Assembly (NCBI GenBank): GCA_963851045.1
Contig: CAWKNC010000001.1
Location: 806,001-870,000, forward strand
Direction: 5' to 3'
Source: WHSW01 sp963851045
GTDB lineage: Bacteria; Actinomycetota; Thermoleophilia; Solirubrobacterales; 70-9
DNA: 64,000 nucleotides
Part shown: piece after piece, positions 58,679-64,000 of the stretch
How the letters are laid out: every line of letters starts with the position of its first letter
How positions within the stretch are numbered: position 1 is the stretch's first letter
Program-made: the position numbers and the translations under genes
Notes under the pieces: generated by a model
Told to the model about the DNA's origin: nothing
Database searches by the model: none
The model's input: only the letters and a program-made list of their open reading frames with translations

Positions 58679-61600
58679 ATGCGCTGCCCGTCATGTGCCA
58701 ACGTCAACCGGCCCGAGGCGCGCTTCTGCGACGCGTGCGGAGCCACGCTCCAAGCCGAGGCCGCCGCCCCGCAGCGTCCGGATCCCTCCGGCGGGGTGAC
58801 CCCCGAACTGATCGACGGGCGATATCGGATCGAGAGCTTTCTCGGTCGCGGCGGGCGCAAGCGCGTCTATCGCGCAGTCGACGAGGAGCACCCGGGCCGC
58901 ACGGTCGCCGTCGCGATCTTTGACACAGAGGGCATCGGGGAGACGACGCTCGCGCGATCGCGTCGCGAGGCCCAGGCCATGGGTCGACTTGGCGAACATC
59001 CCCACATCGTCAGCGTGCTCGACACGGGCGAGCACGACTCCATTCCCTACGTGGTCAGCGAGTACGTGGCGGGCGGCGACCTCTTCGAGGTCCTCGAGTC
59101 GAGCAGCGGCCGGCGGATTTCGGTCGAGCGCGCGATCGCCATCGCGATCGACGTCTGCCGCGCGCTCGAACACGCTCACGCGCGCGGGGTGATCCACCGT
59201 GATCTGAAGCCCGCGAACATCTGGCTCGGCGAGGACGACAGCGCGCGGCTTGGCGATTTCGGCCTCGCCACGACCGACCGGAGATCGCGCGCGGCGGTCG
59301 AGGGGATGCTCGTCGGAACGGTCGCGTATCTGCCGCCAGAGCAGGCCCTCGGTCGACCGGCCGACCCCCGCTCAGATCTCTACTCGCTCGGGGCGATGCT
59401 CTACGAACTGCTGACCGGCGAGCCGCCATTTCCGGGCGACGACGCGGTCGCGATCATCGGCCAGCACCTGAGCACCGCGCCCGTGCCGCCGTCGCGCCAT
59501 CGGCCCGAGGTTTCGCCGGCCGTCGACGCCGCCGTGCTGCGCTTGCTCGCGAAGACCCCCGAGGATCGTCCCGTAAGCGCGACTCAAGCTCGCCACGACC
59601 TCGAGACCGCGGCCGCCCAACCCACTCTCGCCGAGGACGCGGCAAGCGAGGACGACAATCCGCTCGAAGCGCTCGCCGGTGGCGTATTCGTCGGGCGCGA
59701 CGCCGAGCTGGGCGAGGCTCGCGGGCTGCTCGAGGACGCGCTCGCCGGTCAGGGCCGACTGCTCCTGCTCTCGGGCGACCCGGGGATCGGCAAGACCCGC
59801 ACCGCCGAGCAGCTCGCGACCTACGCGCGGGTGCGAGGAGCTCGCGTGCTCTGGGGGCGGTGCTATGAGACGAAGGGCCAACCGCCGTACTGGCCATGGT
59901 CCGAGGCAATTCGCGGCTACGTTCTCGAAGCCGATCCGGTGGGCCTGCGCTGGCAACTCGGCCCGCGCGCGGCCGACATCGCGCGCATCGTGCCCGAGCT
60001 CGCCGAGCGGCTCGAGATCGAGGTGCCCGACTCGACCGAAACCGAACAGGCGCGCTTTCGCCTCTTCGACTCGGTGACGGCCGTTCTGGCCGACGCTTCG
60101 AAGGCGCGCCCCACGGTGATCGTCCTAGACGATCTTCATTGGGCCGATGAGCCGTCACTTCGCCTCCTCAGTTTCGTGGCGCGCCGGCTGGCGGACTCGG
60201 GCCTACTGCTCGTCGGGACCTATCGCGACGTTGAGCTCGGGCGCCACCACCATCTGGCCGAGACGCTCCGAGACCTTGCAGGGGTCGATGCCGCCCGCCG
60301 CGTTTCCCTGCGCGGGCTCGCGCCGCGCGCTATCGCTGACTACATCGAGCTCACCGCCGGGGTCGAGCGTCCGCCCGCTGATCTCGCGATGGCGATTGCC
60401 GACCAGACGGGTGGCAACCCGTTCTTCATCGCTGAAGTCGTCCGGCTGATGGCCGCCGAGGGGCGGCTTGCCGAGGCGGCTGCGCGCCAGGAGGTGCTGA
60501 TTCCGCAGGGTGTTCGCGAGGTGGTCGGACGCCGCCTCGACCGACTCTCAGAGACGGCGAACGATGTCCTCGGCGTTGCTGCGATTTACGGCCGCGACTT
60601 CCCGGCGCAGGTGATCGAGCAGGTAAGCGATCGCCCCGCCGAGGAGGTGCGCACCGCACTCGAGGAGGCTGTCGACTGTCGGCTCGTTGAGGCCATCGAC
60701 GCCAGCGGCCGTTACTCGTTCGCCCATGCGCTCGTGCGCGAGACCCTGCAGGCCGAGATTCCGGCAGCGCGGCGGGTCCGCATGCACGGACAGATTGCCG
60801 AGGCGCTCGAGCGGTACGAGGACGACGACTCCGATCGCCAGCTCAGCGCCCTGGCGCATCACTTCATCGAGGCAGCACCGCTCGGCGAGGTCGATCGCGC
60901 AATCGACTACGCGACTCGCGGAGCCACGCGCGCCGCGCAGCGCTTCGCGCACGAGGACGCGGCCAACCTCTACGAAAAGGCGCTCGAGGCCCTCGAGATG
61001 GCTCCCCCGGTTGATCCCGGTCGCCGGCTGGATCTACTGCTCGAGCTTGGCCTCGCCCAGTCGCGCTCCGGGCGTCTCGGCGAGGCGCGTCGCAGTTACG
61101 AGCGCGCGGCGGCGGCGGCCCGCGACCTCGACCGCCCCGACGATCTTGCCCGCGCAGCCCTCTCGATCTGCCTGATCTCGGAGGCGGGCGTCGTCGATCA
61201 GCCTCTGATCGTCCTGGTCGAGGAGGCGCTCGCGGCAATCGGGCCGGGGGACGGGCCACTGCGCTCGCAGCTGCTGAGTGGTCTCTCGCAGCTGACCTAC
61301 TGGTTCGACCCTGCCGGCCGCTCGGACGAGCTCGGGATCGAGGCGCTCGAGATGGCGCGTCGCATCGACGACCCGGAGTCGCTCGCGCAGGCTCTGATCC
61401 GCCGTCAGTTCACCGGTGGCGTGGGTCGAGACCACACTCAGCGTCGCCTCGATGAGGCCGACGAGCTGCATGACCTTGCGAAACGCACCGCCGATCGCGA
61501 GCTCGAGCTGCGCGCACATATGTATCGATTGCGCGACCGCCTCGAGGTCGGCGACGTGGCGGGAGTCGACGCCGACCTTGCTGCCGTTGAGCGGCTCGCG

Positions 61601-63022
61601 GGGTTGCTGCGCCAGCCGCAGTACTCGTGGAACGTGCCGCTGCTCAAGGCGACCCGCGCCCTTATCGACGGCCGCTTTGACGACGCCGAGCGCCTGAGCG
61701 GAGAGGCGTATGCCGCCGGTCAGCGCGCCGAGGAGCCGGTCTCGGTGCAGTTCCATGCGATTCAGGCCGGGGTGCTGCGTCGCCTGCGAAACAGCGATCG
61801 CGATCGCGCGGCCCTCGCCGAATCGGTGGCGGCGCTGACGGAGCTCGGTGATCGCTATCCCGCGATCCCGGCGTGGCGCTGCTCGCTCGCCTCGACGCAT
61901 GCCGAGCTTGGCAACCTGGTCGAGGCCAGGGGAGTCCTCGAATCGGTTGCGGTCAATGGTTTCGCCTCGCTTCCGTACGACGGCCAGAGGATCGTCTCGC
62001 TTGCGCTGCTCGCCGAGGCGTCCGCCGTCCTCGGCGACACCACCCGCGCCAAGGAGCTTTACGCGCTGCTCAGTCCGTACGACGGTCTGACGGTGATCGC
62101 CGGCCGAGCCGCATCGTGTGGGGGCCCGGTCGCGCGCCTGCTCGCCCTGCTGGCTCAAACCATCGGGCGAGGGGAGGACGCCGAGCGGCATTTCATCGAG
62201 GCGCTTGCGATGACCGAGCGCATGGGTGACCGCCCCTACGGTGCGGTCACCCGCCGCGAGCTGGCACAGCTGCTTCTCGAGCGCGAGAACGAAACCGATT
62301 GCGAGCGTGCGCTCGAATTGCTGCGCGAAAGCGTGGAGATCGCTCAGGCGGTGGGCATGGACGAGCTCGTGCGCGAGGCTCTCGCCGTGCGGCTCGAGGC
62401 GCAGGGACTCGGGTCCCTCGATGTCAGCACCTCGATCGACTACATGATCGACGCGGTCGCGGCCGAGCAGCCCGACATCGCCGTGCACGCGGCCGCCGAT
62501 GGCCAGGTGACGATTCTCTTCTCCGACATCGAGAACTCCACGGTGATCACGGAGCGTCTCGGCGACGAACGCTGGCTGCGGGTCCTGCGCGCGCACAACG
62601 CCCTCTTTCGCCGACTCGTCCGCGCGCATGGCGGTTCCGAGGTAAAGAACCAGGGCGATGGCTTCATGCTCGTCTTTCCCGAGTCCGACCGCGCGATCGA
62701 GTGCGCCGCCGCGATCCAGCGCGCGCTGGCGAAGGGCGAGCCGGTCGAGGGAGAGCGGATCCACGTGCGCATCGGCATGCATGCCGGCGAGACGATTCGC
62801 GAGGACGGTGACTTCTTCGGGCGCAGCGTGATCCTGGCCGCGCGGATCGCGGCGCAGGCCCGCGGGGGCGAGATTCTCGTCTCCGAGGAGCTCAAGCAGC
62901 GTGCCGAGGACGGCGAGTGCGAGTCGGTGGAGTTCGACGGCGGCCGCGAGATCGAGCTCAAGGGCCTGGCGGGCACGCATCGGGTCTTTCGCGCCGACTG
63001 GGAGCAGGCCGTCCCCGCCTGA
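58679..63022 (+). CDS. Zinc-ribbon/Ser-Thr kinase/AAA ATPase/TPR/class III cyclase protein
   Basis: A 1447-residue multidomain protein: zinc ribbon (C3, C6, C17, C20), a Ser/Thr kinase domain (about 45-300), an AAA ATPase (Walker A GDPGIGKT near 365, Walker B VIVLDDLHWAD near 480), a long TPR-like helical region (about 700-1260), and a C-terminal class III cyclase domain (about 1275-1440). HRD (173-175) and DFG (193-195) are intact, but the beta-3 VAxK lysine is Ala79; Lys61 sits in the glycine loop (LGRGGRKRVY), the WNK kinase position. In the cyclase, both metal Asp are present (FSDIENS, NQGDGFML), but the usual Asn is Ile in SVILAARI. Related kinase-cyclase fusions occur in actinobacteria; targets are unknown. 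Confidence 0.9.
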   Translation: MRCPSCANVNRPEARFCDACGATLQAEAAAPQRPDPSGGVTPELIDGRYRIESFLGRGGRKRVYRAVDEEHPGRTVAVAIFDTEGIGETTLARSRREAQAMGRLGEHPHIVSVLDTGEHDSIPYVVSEYVAGGDLFEVLESSSGRRISVERAIAIAIDVCRALEHAHARGVIHRDLKPANIWLGEDDSARLGDFGLATTDRRSRAAVEGMLVGTVAYLPPEQALGRPADPRSDLYSLGAMLYELLTGEPPFPGDDAVAIIGQHLSTAPVPPSRHRPEVSPAVDAAVLRLLAKTPEDRPVSATQARHDLETAAAQPTLAEDAASEDDNPLEALAGGVFVGRDAELGEARGLLEDALAGQGRLLLLSGDPGIGKTRTAEQLATYARVRGARVLWGRCYETKGQPPYWPWSEAIRGYVLEADPVGLRWQLGPRAADIARIVPELAERLEIEVPDSTETEQARFRLFDSVTAVLADASKARPTVIVLDDLHWADEPSLRLLSFVARRLADSGLLLVGTYRDVELGRHHHLAETLRDLAGVDAARRVSLRGLAPRAIADYIELTAGVERPPADLAMAIADQTGGNPFFIAEVVRLMAAEGRLAEAAARQEVLIPQGVREVVGRRLDRLSETANDVLGVAAIYGRDFPAQVIEQVSDRPAEEVRTALEEAVDCRLVEAIDASGRYSFAHALVRETLQAEIPAARRVRMHGQIAEALERYEDDDSDRQLSALAHHFIEAAPLGEVDRAIDYATRGATRAAQRFAHEDAANLYEKALEALEMAPPVDPGRRLDLLLELGLAQSRSGRLGEARRSYERAAAAARDLDRPDDLARAALSICLISEAGVVDQPLIVLVEEALAAIGPGDGPLRSQLLSGLSQLTYWFDPAGRSDELGIEALEMARRIDDPESLAQALIRRQFTGGVGRDHTQRRLDEADELHDLAKRTADRELELRAHMYRLRDRLEVGDVAGVDADLAAVERLAGLLRQPQYSWNVPLLKATRALIDGRFDDAERLSGEAYAAGQRAEEPVSVQFHAIQAGVLRRLRNSDRDRAALAESVAALTELGDRYPAIPAWRCSLASTHAELGNLVEARGVLESVAVNGFASLPYDGQRIVSLALLAEASAVLGDTTRAKELYALLSPYDGLTVIAGRAASCGGPVARLLALLAQTIGRGEDAERHFIEALAMTERMGDRPYGAVTRRELAQLLLERENETDCERALELLRESVEIAQAVGMDELVREALAVRLEAQGLGSLDVSTSIDYMIDAVAAEQPDIAVHAAADGQVTILFSDIENSTVITERLGDERWLRVLRAHNALFRRLVRAHGGSEVKNQGDGFMLVFPESDRAIECAAAIQRALAKGEPVEGERIHVRIGMHAGETIREDGDFFGRSVILAARIAAQARGGEILVSEELKQRAEDGECESVEFDGGREIELKGLAGTHRVFRADWEQAVPA

Positions 63023-63066
63023 CAACCGGCGCATAGCGCGCTTCGCGGTAATACCGTGGGGCGGGG

Positions 63067-64000
63067 ATGGAGGTTCGGAGGAGGAGGGCAGGGCGCCGGG
63101 GGGTGCTGCTTGCCGTCGCGATCGCGACGGCCTGCGTGGCGACGCCCTCGCTGGCGACCGCGGCGTTTCCCGGCAGCGATCCCGACGAGAGCCCGCGCCT
63201 CAACACTCCAAACGATCCGGACTTCGACAACTGCGAGGGCGATGACGAGCAGGCCGGCCCGGCCTGCAGCTATTTCGACGAGGAGTTCAGGACGTTCGGT
63301 TTCAGTCCTGACACGGCTCAGCTGGCCCCGCCCGCGCCGCTTCACCCGCAGTACGCCGACTGCCTCGTCCCACTGGGCACTTCGCAGCTCGATGCGCAGG
63401 GCAAGCAGGCGAACACGCTGGCCTCGGAGGCACAGGAGTGCGCGCAGATCGCCGGCGTGCGCGCGGACACCGCGTGGAAGTACTTCGGCAAGTACGGCGG
63501 CGGCGCGAGCGCGATGGTCGGCGATCCCGACGTCACGGTCGCGATCCTCGACACGGGAATCCGCTGGCAGAACAACGAGCTGCGGACCAAGGTGCACCTC
63601 AACACGGCGGAGCTCCCACTGCCAAAGACGACGGGCAACGTCGATTGCGCCGCAGACGACTGCAACGGCGACGGCGTCTTCAACGTCGCCGACTTTGCAA
63701 ACGACTCGCGCGTCGCAAAGACGGACGGCGACGACGAGGCCGATTCGGTGCTCGACGCCTCCGATTTGATCGCCCGCTTCTCGAACAAGGACGACGCTGA
63801 CGGCAACGGCTACTTCGACGACATCGCTGGCTGGGACTTCTTCGACGACGACAACGACCCGTTCGACGCCTCGAGCTGCTGCTCGGCCAACGGCCACGGC
63901 AGCGGTCGCGCCGAGGAGGCGGTCGCAGCGACCGACAACGGCGAGGGCGGCGTCGGCATGTGCCCCGACTGCCAGCTGATGCCGCTGCGCGTCTGGGACA
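63067..64000 (+). CDS. Subtilisin-type (S8) serine protease, 3' end outside window
   Basis: The 5' 311 codons of an exported protease. After a signal peptide (GVLLAVAIATACVATPSLATA) comes an acidic propeptide-like region, then the S8 catalytic Asp motif VTVAILDTGIRW near residue 158 and the catalytic His motif SANGHGSGRAEEAVAA near 277. Between them is an EF-hand/dockerin-like insert (DCAADDCNGDGVFNVADFAN) that probably binds calcium. QLMPLRVWD follows, as in other subtilases; the Ser lies beyond the edge. ATG 63067 is used. Confidence 0.88.
   Translation, partial: MEVRRRRAGRRGVLLAVAIATACVATPSLATAAFPGSDPDESPRLNTPNDPDFDNCEGDDEQAGPACSYFDEEFRTFGFSPDTAQLAPPAPLHPQYADCLVPLGTSQLDAQGKQANTLASEAQECAQIAGVRADTAWKYFGKYGGGASAMVGDPDVTVAILDTGIRWQNNELRTKVHLNTAELPLPKTTGNVDCAADDCNGDGVFNVADFANDSRVAKTDGDDEADSVLDASDLIARFSNKDDADGNGYFDDIAGWDFFDDDNDPFDASSCCSANGHGSGRAEEAVAATDNGEGGVGMCPDCQLMPLRVWD

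Noticed and set aside
61034..63034. Long open frame on the minus strand opposite the kinase-cyclase gene
   Set aside because: It mirrors codon structure of a GC-rich gene, has no family motifs, and the + strand protein is clearly real.
62440..63897. 485-codon minus-strand frame spanning the kinase end and the protease start
   Set aside because: Shadow frame; composition is unlike a protein and both + strand genes have catalytic motifs.
1..64000. CRISPR array, prophage, insertion sequences, rRNA or restriction-modification genes
   Set aside because: None seen: no direct-repeat arrays, transposase or integrase motifs, or rRNA-like sequence on either strand.

Overview
This 64-kb window is high-GC bacterial chromosome, densely packed and almost entirely coding on both strands; no stretch of 300 bases lacks a gene. 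It shows no rRNA, CRISPR array, insertion sequence, integrase or prophage gene. The gene set suggests a Gram-positive actinobacterium, most likely of the Thermoleophilia (Solirubrobacterales) type: lipobox lipoproteins, an F420-dependent LLM oxidoreductase, two Ku proteins, a wax ester synthase-like enzyme, streptogramin-lyase-like secreted propellers with FecR-like or collagen-like tails, and a giant kinase-ATPase-cyclase. The taxonomic placement is inference from gene content.

Layout. 1-4.7 kb: a degenerate HD-GYP protein cut by the window edge, an SRPBCC protein, an acyl-CoA (methylmalonyl-CoA-type) mutase large subunit, DUF3253, an ATP-grasp protein and a secreted repeat protein. 4.7-8.2 kb: a leftward sugar operon (UDP-glucuronate decarboxylase and two GT4 glycosyltransferases). 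8.2-14.5 kb: a sigma factor, a secreted propeller, a lipoprotein, a GH26-like hydrolase, an AbiEi/DUF559-type protein and an exo/endonuclease/phosphatase lipoprotein, then tRNA-Ser. 14.5-28.3 kb: mostly metabolic oxidoreductases, an L,D-transpeptidase, a leftward operon (SnoaL-like, WS/DGAT, TetR, GT1), a class V aminotransferase, an HD-GYP protein and an MBL hydrolase, with a second tRNA-Ser and a tRNA-Arg. 28.4-31.9 kb: a CHASE2 cyclase followed, with a 4-bp overlap, by an MFS transporter carrying a cNMP-binding domain. 31.9-38.8 kb: secreted proteins, a histone H1-like protein, an F420 oxidoreductase divergent from a FAD-Rieske protein, and tandem Ku genes.

The most distinctive region is 38.8-49.3 kb. 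It mixes c-di-GMP turnover with a sigma-factor partner-switching module: STAS antagonist, GAF-GGDEF, membrane GAF-GGDEF, an EAL phosphodiesterase fused to a SpoIIAB/RsbW-like kinase domain, a second STAS antagonist, a membrane-anchored SpoIIE-type phosphatase, another membrane GGDEF, and a translationally coupled pair with a T2SSE/MshE N-terminal-like domain and a degenerate GGDEF that keeps the RxxD inhibitory site. Together these suggest that c-di-GMP and partner switching converge on one stress or developmental output. No dedicated sigma factor lies in the island.

49.3-58.6 kb is mainly housekeeping (SRPBCC, 5'-3' exonuclease, desaturase, hydroxyacid dehydrogenase, RlmN, PQQ-type propeller lipoprotein, zinc metallopeptidase, cupin, cyclophilin). 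58.7-63.0 kb encodes a 1447-residue zinc-ribbon/kinase/AAA/cyclase protein whose kinase lacks the usual beta-3 lysine but has a lysine at the position used by WNK kinases. The window ends inside a subtilisin-type protease.

Three genes (repeat protein, UDP-glucuronate decarboxylase, WS/DGAT) each carry one apparent extra base in the first 24 kb. They may be sequence errors or real lesions.
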